Both the position numbers and the translations under genes were made by a program. A stretch of DNA of 64,000 nt from Rhodocytophaga rosea (GTDB lineage Bacteria > Bacteroidota > Bacteroidia > Cytophagales > 172606-1): positions 6,610,501 to 6,674,500 of the forward strand of contig NZ_CP048222.1 in NCBI RefSeq assembly GCF_010119975.1, read 5' to 3'. Below the pieces are notes generated by a model that did no database searches, was not told the origin of the DNA, and saw nothing but the letters and a program-made list of their open reading frames with translations. Below are positions 27,140-37,536 of the stretch, one piece after another. Position 1 is the stretch's first letter. Each line of letters starts with the position of its first letter.

Positions 27140-28282
27140 TCAAACCAGTTGATCCATTGTTACCTCCGGAATATCTTTAGTAGCCAGATGCTGCAAAGGT
27201 TTTGATAACCCTTTGTTGTACTGATAGCCATTTTCTGATAAGGGCCAGAGCATTGGCGACAAGCTATAGATAGCACCTGTAAAACCCTGTACGATTGCCC
27301 CCATATTACCAGTGTCTTTTGAGTTTCTGGCTTCGTTTTCTATTTCAAATGGACCAGTAAAATTCTTTTCCTGCAAGGTTTCTACAAACTCACGCCAGTC
27401 CATGCTGTCGGAGCCGCCAAAGCCAGGGAGCATGGCTTCGTAGTTATGCCTGTCCCAGCTGTGGGCAGGAACCGGAATATTGGCTTTCTGGGCTAATTCT
27501 GCATTAACAGCTTGCATGGGATACATACCGCCCCAATACGTACGGGTACGGTTTTGCAGATTACGGGTGGCTTTCACATGAATACGGTGCAAACGGCTGC
27601 TATCTGTCTCACGGATCACTTCTGAAGGATCAGTGTGCTGCCACACATCATGCGAAGGGTCGTATATTTCTCCATGAGCCTGGCTAGGAATGAGTGCATA
27701 CATCAGTTTACGGGCGGCCAACACGCCAGTCAGGTTGTTAAAAGTAGACGTATAGCCTGCCGGACGCCAGCCTTCCATGGGGCAGTTTTCATAAAGAACA
27801 GTTACACCCAAACTTTCAGCATAGTTAATAATAGGTTTGAAAACCTTTACATACTCATCGAGGTTTTTCTGGAAGCCATTTTCCTGCACACCCAGTTCGT
27901 GGTTGTAGCCTACAAACGTACCTACTTTTACATCGTTTTCGTTTCCTCCCAGCAAATGGGCAATGCGGATCAGTTTAAGTAAATGATTCTGGTTTTTGTT
28001 CCGTTCCCCGGCATCACCGCCGATCAGGTTTTCAAAAGCACCTACAGATAGTTTTAACTGAGCCTGGTTAAAGGTATCAATAATTTGTTTCGCTTGTTCG
28101 AGGGAGAAATTTTCATAATTAATATGAGTGGCTACATGGTCTTTGCGGGTGCCATCGCTGCGGAATACGCAGAGATCAATCCCTTGTGCGCCAATAGCCA
28201 GGGTTTTTTCTATAACTTGAGACAGAGTCAGCTTGTCGAAGGCTGAACTCATCACCCATATCGGATTATTCAGTGGTTTCAT
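27140..28282 (-). CDS. Sugar phosphate isomerase/epimerase-like TIM barrel protein
   Basis: A 380-residue cytoplasmic protein of the xylose-isomerase-like TIM barrel superfamily (AP endonuclease 2 fold). Candidate metal ligands sit in the usual order: Glu165 (VLYENCP), Asp208 and His211 (YDPSHDVWQ), His235 (RIHVKAT) and a late glutamate in GPFEIENEA. Such enzymes epimerise or isomerise sugars and their keto derivatives; the exact substrate is not readable. It is a single gene divergent from yicC. The xylA homologue of this window is a separate family. Confidence 0.85.
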   Translation of the reverse strand: MKPLNNPIWVMSSAFDKLTLSQVIEKTLAIGAQGIDLCVFRSDGTRKDHVATHINYENFSLEQAKQIIDTFNQAQLKLSVGAFENLIGGDAGERNKNQNHLLKLIRIAHLLGGNENDVKVGTFVGYNHELGVQENGFQKNLDEYVKVFKPIINYAESLGVTVLYENCPMEGWRPAGYTSTFNNLTGVLAARKLMYALIPSQAHGEIYDPSHDVWQHTDPSEVIRETDSSRLHRIHVKATRNLQNRTRTYWGGMYPMQAVNAELAQKANIPVPAHSWDRHNYEAMLPGFGGSDSMDWREFVETLQEKNFTGPFEIENEARNSKDTGNMGAIVQGFTGAIYSLSPMLWPLSENGYQYNKGLSKPLQHLATKDIPEVTMDQLV

Positions 28283-28380
28283 ACAGGAAAAAGTAAAAGG
28301 AGGCGTAAATATAACAAAGGTTCTGGGTGGTTTTCAACCAAAAGAAGGGCTTCGGGCAAATGTTTTTCATATTCCCATAA

Positions 28381-28411
28381 AAAACTAGTATCATCGTTTT
28401 AAAACTAGTAT
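28381..28411. repeat. Two phased copies of AAAACTAGTAT
   Basis: AAAACTAGTAT occurs at 28381-28391 and 28401-28411, exactly 20 bp apart (two helical turns). Each copy includes the palindrome ACTAGT. They lie 35-65 bp before the yicC start in the divergent intergenic region and could be an operator. Confidence 0.45.
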
Positions 28412-28445
28412 ACTTACTGCAAACCAAACCACCTGCCTTTTAACT

Positions 28446-29323
28446 ATGATCAAATCGATGACCGGCTATGGAACGGCCAGATTAGCCAGTGAATCCCTGG
28501 AAGTAACCGTAGATATTAAGTCCCTGAATTCAAAATCGCTGGATGCTTCTATCCGGATGCCTAAAAATTTTTCTGACAAAGAGCCTGAGATCAGAGCCAT
28601 TCTCAATCAACTCCTGGAAAGAGGCAAGGTAAATGTAAGTATTGAAGTGCAGGCAGTGGGGAGGTAAAGCCCAAAGTAAGCGTAAACCGACCGCTGGTGA
28701 AAGCATATTATAAAGAACTTTTCCAGGTTTCTGCTGACATTGGCGCTTCCCAGCAGGATATCTTCCGCATCATTTTGCAGATGCCGGATGTGTTTTCTTA
28801 CGAAAGCAGCAGCGATGAATTATCCAGAGATTGGGAATTGATTAAAAAAGGAGTGCAGGAAGCCGTAGAAGCCTGTAATACTTTCAGAATACAGGAAGGG
28901 GCAGAACTGTCGAGAAGCCTAACATTATATATAGAAAAAATCCGTTCCTTGCTTACCCAGGTAAATGCCCATGACCCGGAACGTATAGAGAAAATCCGCA
29001 GCCGTATTTCTACACACATCAGCGAGATTGTAGCCGACGAACATTTTGATAAGAACCGCTTTGAACAGGAAATGATCTACTACATTGAAAAGTTAGACAT
29101 CAGCGAAGAAAAAGTACGCTTACGCCTGCACCTGGATTATTTTATGGAAGTATTAACTAAAGAAGAGGCACCAGGCAAAAAACTGAATTTCATTTCCCAG
29201 GAAATAGGCCGGGAAATAAATACCATTGGTTCAAAGGCAAATGATGCCATTATTCAGCGCCATGTGATTGATATGAAGGAGGAACTGGAGAAAATCAAAG
29301 AACAATCGCTAAATATTTTATAA
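28446..29323 (+). CDS. YicC/YloC family protein, frameshifted
   Basis: Residues 1-73 (MIKSMTGYGTARL) run in one frame and stop at 28667; the continuation EVKPKVSVNRPLVKAYYKEL is in the next frame and runs to 29323. One missing base near 28654-28656 (probably GCAAGT read as GCAGT) accounts for it: adding it gives 292 residues, normal for the family, ending DAIIQRHVIDMKEELEKIKE. YicC/YloC proteins are endoribonucleases or RNase adaptors. Both halves are well conserved, which favours a sequence error over an old pseudogene. Confidence 0.85.
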
Positions 29324-29425
29324 GCAGAATAATTCAGCTGCATACATTAAGAACTTCTATAAAAATAAACCAACTTCCGGATTTGCGAATTATTCTTAGT
29401 AAGAATAGCATTTTTAAGAAATGGA

Positions 29426-30115
29426 CTAATTATTTCCCTGCATGGAGATCACTGCTTCAGCCCAGATCAGGTCTTCGGGAGTGGTGATTTTTATATTCCG
29501 GTAGGAGCCCTCAATCAGCGATATAGCATATCCGGCTGCTTCAGCCACACTGGCATCATCTGTAAAGCGGGAACTATCTGTTGCCTGGGCAAAACTTTGC
29601 CGGAGTATGGAAAGCCGGAAAGTTTGAGGCGTTTGTACCAGGCAAAAAGCCCTGCGGTCTTCTGAAAAATTATTCCCTGTTGGATCTATTCTCCGGATAG
29701 AATCTTTCAAGGGAACCATTGTAATGGCACATCCCTTTTCTTTGGCTACAGCAAAACTCTGGGAAATGGTCTCTATAGATACAAATGGCCGTACACCATC
29801 ATGCACGGCTACAAGCCCTTCCTCTGCTGAAATAGCCGATAGTCCATTTTGTACGGAATGAAAGCGGGTTGGTCCTCCGGCAACTGTTTGTACCGGAATA
29901 GTAAAATTATATTGATCGCATAACTCTTCCCAGGTTTGAATTTCTTGTGAAGGCAAAACCAGAATAATGTGCAATTGCGGAGAATACTGGTGGAAACGCT
30001 CAATGGTATGCATTAAAACAGGTTTGCTGCCTATTTTAATAAATTGTTTGGGTAGGAAAGTCTGCATCCGGCTGCCACTGCCACCGGCTACAATAATGGC
30101 ATAGTTGGAGTCCAT
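29426..30115 (-). CDS. ispD: 2-C-methyl-D-erythritol 4-phosphate cytidylyltransferase
   Basis: A 229-residue enzyme of the MEP pathway that couples CTP to MEP. The nucleotide loop is VAGGSGSRM at 9-17 (an A-to-V variant of AAGxGxRM), followed by LPKQFIKIGSKPVL with catalytic Lys23. VHDGVRPFV and DDASVAEAAGY are further family motifs. It is monofunctional; ispF is not fused. It lies downstream of queA but behind a terminator, so it likely has its own promoter. ispH of the same pathway is at 14193. Confidence 0.93.
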   Translation of the reverse strand: MDSNYAIIVAGGSGSRMQTFLPKQFIKIGSKPVLMHTIERFHQYSPQLHIILVLPSQEIQTWEELCDQYNFTIPVQTVAGGPTRFHSVQNGLSAISAEEGLVAVHDGVRPFVSIETISQSFAVAKEKGCAITMVPLKDSIRRIDPTGNNFSEDRRAFCLVQTPQTFRLSILRQSFAQATDSSRFTDDASVAEAAGYAISLIEGSYRNIKITTPEDLIWAEAVISMQGNN

Positions 30116-30148
30116 ATACTGGAATCTTTACTTAAAAGGGTATATAAA

Positions 30149-30190
30149 AACCTCATTTCCGGTTTTTAGTGAGAGACCTGAAATGAGGTT
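30149..30190 (-). terminator. Terminator after queA
   Basis: AACCTCATTTC at 30149-30159 pairs with GAAATGAGGTT at 30180-30190; on the minus strand the stem is followed by TTTATATA. It lies 32 bp past the queA stop. Confidence 0.75.
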
Positions 30191-30221
30191 AAAATAATTA
30201 ATCGTATATTTTTTCGCTTGA

Positions 30222-31268
30222 TTATAAAATCAGCATAACATCGCCATAACTAAAGAAACGGTATTTCTCCTTTACAGCCGTAGTATAAGCCTGCATAATC
30301 AGGTCGTAGCCGCCAAATGCACAGGTCATCATCAGCAGTGTAGATTCAGGCATGTGGAAATTGGTTACAAGGGCATTGGGAATACGGAAATCATATGGCG
30401 GAAAGATAAATTTATCCGTCCAGCCCTGATTCGCTTTGAGGCGGCCATTGGCAGAAACAGACGATTCCAGGGCACGCATGGTAGTAGTACCGATGGCACA
30501 TACTCTTTTGCGGGCATCCAGCGCACCATTTACTTTATCAGCAGTAAGATCTGATACAATAAAGTTTTCAGAATCCATCTTGTGCTTGGTCAGGTCTTCC
30601 ACATCTACCGGGCGGAATGTTCCTAAGCCTACATGCAAAGTAATAGGTGTAATATCCACCCCTTTTATCTCCAGACGCTTCATAACCTGACGGGTAAAAT
30701 GCAATCCGGCGGTAGGCGCGGCTACTGCACCGGTATGTTCGGCATAAATCGTTTGATAACGCTCCCGGTCGGCAGGTTCGGCTTTTCTTTTGATATACTT
30801 TGGTAAAGGCGTTTCGCCAAGCTCATCTATGGTTTTGTAGAAGTCAGCATCAGAGCCATCGTAGAGGAAGCGGATGGTACGGCCTCTGGAAGTAGTATTG
30901 TCAATTACCTCAGCGACCAGGTCGCCATCGCCAAAATAGAGTTTATTTCCAACCCTGATTTTCCGGGCGGGATCTACGAGTACGTCCCATAAATGCGCTT
31001 CTTTGTTGAGCTCACGCAATAGAAAAACCTCTATTTTAGCCCCGGTCTTTTCCTTATTGCCATACAGTCTGGCCGGAAAAACCTTTGTATTGTTAATCAC
31101 CATTACATCCCCATCACCGAAGTAGTCGATAATGTCTTTGAAAACTTTGTGTTCAATCGTTTTAGCTTTCCGGTTTACCACCATCATTCTGGCTTCATCA
31201 CGGTTTTCAGCAGGATACAGGGCTAATAGGTTGGCAGGCAGGTCGAATTTAAATTCTGATAATTTCAT
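30222..31268 (-). CDS. queA: S-adenosylmethionine:tRNA ribosyltransferase-isomerase
   Basis: A 348-residue enzyme of queuosine synthesis that transfers the ribosyl part of SAM to preQ1 in tRNA. It starts [20 protein letters not shown], with family motifs [11 protein letters not shown], then [37 protein letters not shown] and [12 protein letters not shown]. Length is complete. A -7 like element TAGCTTTG is present on the minus strand at 31321-31328. No other queuosine gene is in the window. Confidence 0.95.
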   Translation of the reverse strand: MKLSEFKFDLPANLLALYPAENRDEARMMVVNRKAKTIEHKVFKDIIDYFGDGDVMVINNTKVFPARLYGNKEKTGAKIEVFLLRELNKEAHLWDVLVDPARKIRVGNKLYFGDGDLVAEVIDNTTSRGRTIRFLYDGSDADFYKTIDELGETPLPKYIKRKAEPADRERYQTIYAEHTGAVAAPTAGLHFTRQVMKRLEIKGVDITPITLHVGLGTFRPVDVEDLTKHKMDSENFIVSDLTADKVNGALDARKRVCAIGTTTMRALESSVSANGRLKANQGWTDKFIFPPYDFRIPNALVTNFHMPESTLLMMTCAFGGYDLIMQAYTTAVKEKYRFFSYGDVMLIL

Positions 31269-31519
31269 ATTTAATCTTACGGTATTAAATAATTAACGCG
31301 TATGTTAAAAATTTGAGGTGCAAAGCTAATTATTTCTTGTAACTTTACTATAATTCCCCGGAATTTGTTTTTATAGGTAGCCATTCAAATACTTATATCT
31401 GGTATTCATCATATATTCTTTGTGAGTTACCGCTTCTCTGCGTATTTTAATGCGCCTGAAAATAGTATTTACACTCATATCTGGCTTTCCAATCTACATC
31501 GAAATATTGACTATATACC

Positions 31520-32761
31520 ATGCTATTCCTTCAACTGACCTTTGAGAGTTTCCGTTTTGCCTGGCATGCCCTGAAAAGTAATCTGACCCGAACGATTCTT
31601 TCCTTGTTGGGAGTAACGGTGGGTATTTTTGCCATTATTGCGGTATTTACCATTATAGATTCCCTCGAAAAGAACATTCGTGATAGTATGGCTTTTTTAG
31701 GAGATAAGGTGATCTATGTACAAAAATTCCCCTGGGTATTTGGCCCTAATTATCCCTGGTGGAAATATGTGAACCGCCCTATGCCCAATGTACGGGAATT
31801 CCGCTTTCTGGAGCGGAACCTGGAGAACCGCCAGGGGGTAGCTATTTTCGATTTTAAAAGCAATGTTACCTTCAGAAGTGGTAATAATAGCATCGAAGGG
31901 TCTAATGTACAAGGCGTTTCGTATGATTACAGTATCGTTTCGGAAGTACCAATAGAAGAGGGCCGGTATTTTTCTATTCAGGAGGTAGATGCAGCAAGGG
32001 AAGTGGCTGTTATAGGTTTTAATATCGCTGAATCCTTATTTCCTAATACAGATCCGATTGGTAAAACCTTTAAAATAAAGGGTTTACCTTTTAAAGTGAT
32101 CGCCGTGATGGAAAAGCAGGGTTCCAGTATTATGGGAGGGCCAGATTATGATAATACCAGCCTGATTCCGTATGGAGCTTTTAGTAAAATGTATACCACC
32201 AGATGGTCGCAGCCACTAATCGCTGTAAAAGGGCTGGAAACAGATGAAGGATTAATGGAACTTGAATCAGAGATAACCGGACTGATGCGTTCCAGAAGAG
32301 GCTTAAAACCTACTCAGGAAGATAATTTTGCATTGAATAGGCCTGAAATGGCAGGAAACGCCATAACTTCGGTTTTTGGTGTAATAAATTTTGCAGGAGG
32401 CTTTATTAGCTTTTTTTCTATATTAGTAGGTGGCTTTGGCATTGCCAATATCATGTTTGTATCTGTAAAAGAACGCACTAATATTATCGGGATACAAAAA
32501 TCGCTGGGCGCTAAAAATTATTTTATTCTATTCCAGTTCCTGTTTGAAGCAGTGTTTTTATGTTTATTGGGAGGAGGGGTTGGCATTCTGATTGTATATC
32601 TACTCACATTTATTCCATTAGGAAGTCTGGAAGTTATTTTATCTTTTAAAAATATAATGATTGGGTTAGGCCTTTCAAGCATTATTGGTGTTTTAGCCGG
32701 TATTATTCCAGCTTTCGTAGCTGCTAGACTCGATCCGGTAATTGCCATCCGATCCAAATAA
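31520..32761 (+). CDS. ABC transporter permease, MacB/FtsX type
   Basis: A 413-residue permease. Helix 1 spans about 27-47 (LSLLGVTVGIFAIIAVFTII), followed by a periplasmic MacB-PCD domain to about residue 280 and three C-terminal helices with FtsX text (GGFGIANIMFVSVKERT, then IGIQKSLGAKN). Such permeases work with a separate LolD/MacB-type ATPase and move lipoproteins or small molecules by mechanotransmission. The ATPase is not adjacent, so the gene is orphaned here. Its own terminator follows. Confidence 0.9.
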   Translation: MLFLQLTFESFRFAWHALKSNLTRTILSLLGVTVGIFAIIAVFTIIDSLEKNIRDSMAFLGDKVIYVQKFPWVFGPNYPWWKYVNRPMPNVREFRFLERNLENRQGVAIFDFKSNVTFRSGNNSIEGSNVQGVSYDYSIVSEVPIEEGRYFSIQEVDAAREVAVIGFNIAESLFPNTDPIGKTFKIKGLPFKVIAVMEKQGSSIMGGPDYDNTSLIPYGAFSKMYTTRWSQPLIAVKGLETDEGLMELESEITGLMRSRRGLKPTQEDNFALNRPEMAGNAITSVFGVINFAGGFISFFSILVGGFGIANIMFVSVKERTNIIGIQKSLGAKNYFILFQFLFEAVFLCLLGGGVGILIVYLLTFIPLGSLEVILSFKNIMIGLGLSSIIGVLAGIIPAFVAARLDPVIAIRSK

Positions 32762-32794
32762 CTAGCTTGTTGATAGTATTTTCTTAAAATTTAT

Positions 32795-32840
32795 AAAACA
32801 AAACCCTCTTTTTACCGTAAAAAGAGGGTTTTGTTTTATA
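32795..32840. terminator. Bidirectional terminator between permease and xylA
   Basis: A 21-bp perfect inverted repeat, 32795-32815 with 32817-32837, flanked by A-rich and T-rich runs, between two convergent genes. Confidence 0.9.
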
Positions 32841-32885
32841 ATGATTGATTTACTAATAGCTATTAACCATTAGCCAATGACTCAT

Positions 32886-34223
32886 CTACCGGATATATTG
32901 ATTGATGATATTTTCATACAATTCCTGTTTGCCACTGGTTTGTGCAGGCTCGCCATTGGAAGAAGCTAGTTTTGTCAGATCTTCCAGGCTCAGATTACCG
33001 TCTTCAAATTTTTTGCCATCGCCTTTGTCGTAGGAGGCATAGCGGTCTTTGCGGAGTTTTTTATAGGGAGATTTTTCCAGAATATCATTGGCGATCAGCA
33101 GCGCTCTGGCAAAGGCATCCATACCACCAATATGAGCAATAAATAAATCTTCCAGATCGGTGGAGTTACGACGGGTTTTGGCATCAAAGTTTATACCGCC
33201 ATCAGTAAAACCTCCTGATTCCAGAAATACGAGCATGGCTTCCGTGAGTTCAAATAAATCAACTGGGAACTGGTCGGTATCCCAGCCGTTTTGTGCATCA
33301 CCCCGGTTAGCATCCATACTACCCAGCAAGCCTGCATCTGCAGCTACCTGTAATTCGTGGGCAAAACTATGTCCGGCTAAAGTGGCATGGTTGGTTTCCA
33401 GGTTAAGTTTGAAATCTTTGTCGAGTCCATAATGCCGCAAGAACCCAATCACCGTAGCACTATCATAATCGTACTGGTGCTTGGTAGGCTCCATCGGTTT
33501 TGGTTCGATATAGAACGTTCCTTTGAATCCGGCTTTACGTCCGTAATCTCTGGCAACCGTCAGGAATTTAGCCAGATGTTCCTGTTCACGTTTCAGGTTA
33601 GTGTTCAGCAGAGACATATATCCTTCCCGTCCTCCCCAGAACGTATAACCGCTACCACCTAAGGCAATCGTAGCATCAATGGCATTTTTTACCTGAGCAG
33701 CCGCATAGGAAAGCACGTTGAAATCGGGATTCGTGGCGGCACCGTTCATATAGCGCGGATGGGAAAACAAATTGGCCGTACCCCAGAGTAATTTCACACC
33801 GGAAGCCTTCTGTTTTTGTTTGGCATAGTCCACAATAGCTTGCAGATTTTTCTCTGACTCGGCCAACGTTGCACCTTCGCCCACTAGGTCGAAATCATGG
33901 AAACAGTAAAAGCCAGCACCCAGCTTGGTGATAAATTCAAAAGCAGCATCCATTTTTTCTTTGGCGCAGGCAATAGTATCCGGATTTTGCATCCAGGGAA
34001 AAGTTTTGGTTCCTGGTCCGAAGGGATCGCCGCCGGTATTTACGAAAGTATGCCAGTAAGCCACAGCAAACCGGAAATGATCTTTCAAGGATTTTCCGGC
34101 AACTATCCGGTTCTCATCATAATATTTGAAGGCCAGATAATTATCTGAATCCTTTCCTTCATACTGGATTTTCTTGATTCCGGGAAAATATTCCTTGTCT
34201 CCGGTAGTTAGGGTAATAGGCAT
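32886..34223 (-). CDS. xylA: Xylose isomerase
   Basis: A 445-residue class II (long) xylose isomerase that converts D-xylose to D-xylulose. Catalytic His109 and Asp112 lie in [12 protein letters not shown]; Glu240 and Lys242 in YIEPKP; Glu276 and His279 in [13 protein letters not shown]; further metal aspartates in SMDANRGD and the late NFDAK. It follows xylB by 61 bp, so the transcript is xylB-xylA. No xylose transporter or xylosidase lies in the window. Confidence 0.96.
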   Translation of the reverse strand: MPITLTTGDKEYFPGIKKIQYEGKDSDNYLAFKYYDENRIVAGKSLKDHFRFAVAYWHTFVNTGGDPFGPGTKTFPWMQNPDTIACAKEKMDAAFEFITKLGAGFYCFHDFDLVGEGATLAESEKNLQAIVDYAKQKQKASGVKLLWGTANLFSHPRYMNGAATNPDFNVLSYAAAQVKNAIDATIALGGSGYTFWGGREGYMSLLNTNLKREQEHLAKFLTVARDYGRKAGFKGTFYIEPKPMEPTKHQYDYDSATVIGFLRHYGLDKDFKLNLETNHATLAGHSFAHELQVAADAGLLGSMDANRGDAQNGWDTDQFPVDLFELTEAMLVFLESGGFTDGGINFDAKTRRNSTDLEDLFIAHIGGMDAFARALLIANDILEKSPYKKLRKDRYASYDKGDGKKFEDGNLSLEDLTKLASSNGEPAQTSGKQELYENIINQYIR

Positions 34224-34284
34224 AGGTTTAAGGTTTAAAAACAGCGTTTATAAAATTGATTTGTAAATAGTTTAAAAAGAAGAG

Positions 34285-35781
34285 CTAAGCCATCTCTTTG
34301 TTCAGATAAGATAACCATTTCTGATAGGCGTCCTGGTAGGCAGCTGAAGCTTTTACATCCGGTTCCACCGTTCTTACTGTGTGTAAACCTACAAAGGCAT
34401 CGGGCATTTGTTTATAAATTCCTGCTCCCACACCGGCCCCTCTGGCAGCCCCTTGAGCACCATCCGTATTGTATAGTTCAACGGTAGCTCCGGTTATGGT
34501 CGCAAAAGCTTGACTGAATAAAGGGCTCAAAAACATATTTGCATCTCCGGCACGTACTTTCTGTGGCTGTACGCCTAAACCCCGCATTACATCCAGTCCT
34601 AAGTTGAGGGCAAATACGATCCCTTCCTGTGCCGAACGCAGGTAATGGGCTTTATTGTGTGTATTAAAATCCAGGCCGTGAATAGAAGAACCCAGCTGTT
34701 TGTTTTCCAGAGAGCGTTCTGCCCCGTTTCCATAGGGAATTGTTACTAATCCTTGCGAACCAATTGGTGCTTGTGCAGCCAGATTATTCATTTGTGCATA
34801 GGCAGAGCCATTGGCATTTTCACCCATCACCAGGTTTTTCATCCAGCGGTTTAGAATTCCAGTTCCGTTTACACATAGCAGAATGCCATATCTGGGTGCA
34901 GTAGCCGTATGATTTACATGTAGAAAGGTGTTTACCCTGGATTTGAGGTCGTAATTTTTCTGATCGGTAATACCATATATCACGCCGGAAGTTCCTGCTG
35001 TGGCCGCCAGTTCACCTGGTTGCAGTACATTCAGGGAAAATGCATTATTTGGCTGGTCGCCTGCCCGGTAAGAAACTGGGGTACCTTCTTGTAAACCTAA
35101 TTCAGTAGCTATCTGACTTGTTACCTGGCCTTGCACACTAAAAGTATCCTTTACAGTTGGGAGTAATTCAGGTGAAATACCATAATAATTGAGCAGTAAA
35201 CCGGCAGGCGAATTAGACTGATAATCCCATAAAATTCCCTCCGATAAACCAGAAGCCGTTGTAGTAATTTCGCCGGTAAGACGCATGGCAATGTAATCGC
35301 CGGGAAGCATGCATTTGTAAATCTGCTTATATAGCTCTGGCTCGTTTTCTTTTACCCATTTAAGTTTGGATGCTGTAAAATTTCCGGGCGAATTAAGCAG
35401 GTGAGATAAGGATTTTTCTTCGCCAATCTCCTCGAATGCTTTATCGCCGGTTTCAACCGCACGGCTATCACACCAGATAATGGAAGGCCGAAGTACCTGT
35501 TGATTTTTATCTACCACAACCAGGCCATGCATCTGGTAAGAAATACCAATAGCTTTTACCTGCCGCAGGTCTACGCCGGATTTCTGGTGCAATTGTAAAG
35601 TGGCTGATTTTACGTTTTCCCACCAGAGTTCCGGGTGTTGTTCTGCCCATCCGGCTTGCAGGGAAATCATATCCATTTCCTTTTCCGGTGCACTGGCAGA
35701 GGCGATCAGCTTGCCGGTGGCCGATTCCAGTATAGATGCTTTTATAAAGGAACTTCCAATATCATATCCAAGGATGTACAT
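34285..35781 (-). CDS. xylB: Xylulokinase
   Basis: A 498-residue FGGY-family kinase that phosphorylates D-xylulose for the pentose phosphate pathway. N-terminal ATP-binding text YILGYDIGSSFIKASILES, then the substrate motif ISYQMHGLVVVD, IIWCDSRA, and the C-terminal FGGY signature region near AGDANMFLSPLFSQAFA. It is the promoter-proximal gene of the xyl pair, divergent from an M28 peptidase with a 101-bp shared intergenic region. Confidence 0.93.
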   Translation of the reverse strand: MYILGYDIGSSFIKASILESATGKLIASASAPEKEMDMISLQAGWAEQHPELWWENVKSATLQLHQKSGVDLRQVKAIGISYQMHGLVVVDKNQQVLRPSIIWCDSRAVETGDKAFEEIGEEKSLSHLLNSPGNFTASKLKWVKENEPELYKQIYKCMLPGDYIAMRLTGEITTTASGLSEGILWDYQSNSPAGLLLNYYGISPELLPTVKDTFSVQGQVTSQIATELGLQEGTPVSYRAGDQPNNAFSLNVLQPGELAATAGTSGVIYGITDQKNYDLKSRVNTFLHVNHTATAPRYGILLCVNGTGILNRWMKNLVMGENANGSAYAQMNNLAAQAPIGSQGLVTIPYGNGAERSLENKQLGSSIHGLDFNTHNKAHYLRSAQEGIVFALNLGLDVMRGLGVQPQKVRAGDANMFLSPLFSQAFATITGATVELYNTDGAQGAARGAGVGAGIYKQMPDAFVGLHTVRTVEPDVKASAAYQDAYQKWLSYLNKEMA

Positions 35782-35882
35782 ATATGTCTGAAAAAATAAA
35801 GGCGCTAATATGCAGATGGATTTGTATAAATGAAAGATATAGTGCTATATTTTTTATAGGTTGTATGAAATAAAAGCTACTC

Positions 35883-36680
35883 ATGTACCTATTAGAGATA
35901 GTCAAAAGCCTGGAAGGCCGTTCTACCAGAGAGAGGTTTGAACTCATAACACAGATGCTTAATCAATGGCATATTCCTCATAAAATTCAGTCTTATGCAA
36001 GCGGTAGAAATATTCTGGTGCAAAGTTATCACAAAAAATGGATTGGCATTGGTTCGCATATAGATGCAGTGAGAAATTCTCCGGGTGCCAACGACAATGC
36101 ATCGGCCATAGCTGTTTGCCTGGAAATTTTGCATAGGATGCAGGAAAATGCTGTTAAACATACAGGTGTTTCTGTATTCTTCTTTGACGAAGAGGAAACC
36201 GGTTTGAAAGGCTCTAAAGCCTATGTAGGCGAATATGGCATTAAAAATATGATGGGTTTGATCAATCTGGAAATGGTGGGAATGGGCGATAGATTTGCCT
36301 TATGGCCATTGGATGCGTTATCTCAGGGAAAAGTATTGCAAACATTCGAACAAGTGGCAGCAGATAGAAACATTTTTACCAGGCGTTTTGATAAAATTGT
36401 GACCAATACTGCTGATCATGTAAGCTTTGCCAACGCAGGCAGTAAGGATGTGTTTTCACTTACCTGTATTTCTGAAAAAGATGTAGACGTAGCCTATCAT
36501 TATTATAAAGCGCAGGAATTTGACGTAGATATGGAAACCCTACGGGATATTATGAAACAGGCACCTATTTTTCAACATTATCACCAGCCTACAGATTTGA
36601 GTATATACCTCAGTGAAGAGAGCCTGCAATTAACAGCCAATACCCTCTGGCAGACTTTACTCGCCCTGGATCGCAGGTAA
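35883..36680 (+). CDS. M28 family metallopeptidase
   Basis: A 265-residue zinc peptidase with no signal peptide. Expected ligands are present: His59 and Asp61 in GSHIDAV, Asp71 in GANDNASA, the catalytic Glu104 with Glu105 in FDEEETGLKGS, a later Asp or Glu in INLEMVGMGD and His in FQHYHQPTD. The family covers aminopeptidases and glutaminyl cyclase-like enzymes. The alpha/beta hydrolase starts 13 bp downstream, so they are probably co-transcribed. Confidence 0.88.
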   Translation: MYLLEIVKSLEGRSTRERFELITQMLNQWHIPHKIQSYASGRNILVQSYHKKWIGIGSHIDAVRNSPGANDNASAIAVCLEILHRMQENAVKHTGVSVFFFDEEETGLKGSKAYVGEYGIKNMMGLINLEMVGMGDRFALWPLDALSQGKVLQTFEQVAADRNIFTRRFDKIVTNTADHVSFANAGSKDVFSLTCISEKDVDVAYHYYKAQEFDVDMETLRDIMKQAPIFQHYHQPTDLSIYLSEESLQLTANTLWQTLLALDRR

Positions 36681-36693
36681 ATTGCTTACAGAT

Positions 36694-37536
36694 ATGAACT
36701 CAATTTTGAACCTAACAACTTACAAATCTATGATTCTCTGGACTGTTGGTATAGTGTTGGCCTTGTATATAATAATATGTGTGTTTTTCTACTTCTTTCA
36801 GGAGAAACTGATCTTCTATCCCACTCAACTTGAAAAAGCATATCAGTTTGGATTTCGCGAGCAATTTCGGGAAGTGAACATACCGACAACAGATGGAACC
36901 AATCTGCATGGATTATTATTTAAAGCCCCTGCTTCCAAAGGACTTGTTTTTTACCTGCATGGCAATGCCGGGGCAGTGAGCAGCTGGGGGCAAATGGCCT
37001 ATGTATATACTTCGCTTCAATACGATGTGTTTATACTCGATTACAGGGGGTTTGGCAAAAGTGAGGGAAGTATTGTAAGTGAAGCCCAGTTTTATGAAGA
37101 TGTTCAGACAGCATATGATCAGGTTAAAAAGAACTATTCTGAACAACACATTATTATCATTGGCTTCTCCATCGGAAGTGCTTCGGCTGCCAGGCTAGCT
37201 GCCAGAAACAATCCTGGCATGTTGATTTTGCAGGCTCCCTATTACAGCCTCACCAACCTGATGCAGCATATTTCTCCGGCTGCATATGCCATTTTACCGC
37301 CTTTTGTGTTTAAATATAAGTTTATTACCTATCAGTTTGTAGAAGAGACAAAAGCACCCATCGTCATTTTTCATGGAGATAAAGATGAAGTGATATACTA
37401 CGGTTCTTCGCTTAAATTAAAAGAACACTTAAAACCGATAGATGAGCTGGTGACACTGACTGGCCAGCGGCACAATGGTATTAACGAAAATGCAGAATAT
37501 ATCCGGAGGCTGCGTTCATTGCTGGCGGGGGATTAA
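36694..37536 (+). CDS. Membrane-anchored alpha/beta hydrolase
   Basis: A 280-residue protein counted from the ATG at 36694; a TTG four codons earlier and an ATG at 36730 are alternatives. One N-terminal helix (ILWTVGIVLALYIIICVFFY) anchors it. The hydrolase domain shows the oxyanion loop LHGNAGAVSSWG, nucleophile elbow GFSIGSASAAR with Ser159, acid HGDKDEVI and base GQRHNGINE. It is of the Bem46/ABHD13-like group, with unknown substrate. It ends within 4 bp of the convergent kinase gene. Confidence 0.87.
   Translation: MNSILNLTTYKSMILWTVGIVLALYIIICVFFYFFQEKLIFYPTQLEKAYQFGFREQFREVNIPTTDGTNLHGLLFKAPASKGLVFYLHGNAGAVSSWGQMAYVYTSLQYDVFILDYRGFGKSEGSIVSEAQFYEDVQTAYDQVKKNYSEQHIIIIGFSIGSASAARLAARNNPGMLILQAPYYSLTNLMQHISPAAYAILPPFVFKYKFITYQFVEETKAPIVIFHGDKDEVIYYGSSLKLKEHLKPIDELVTLTGQRHNGINENAEYIRRLRSLLAGD

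Noticed and set aside
30222-31400. preQ1 riboswitch before queA
   Set aside because: The leader lacks the C-rich pseudoknot pattern; only a -7 like element is visible.
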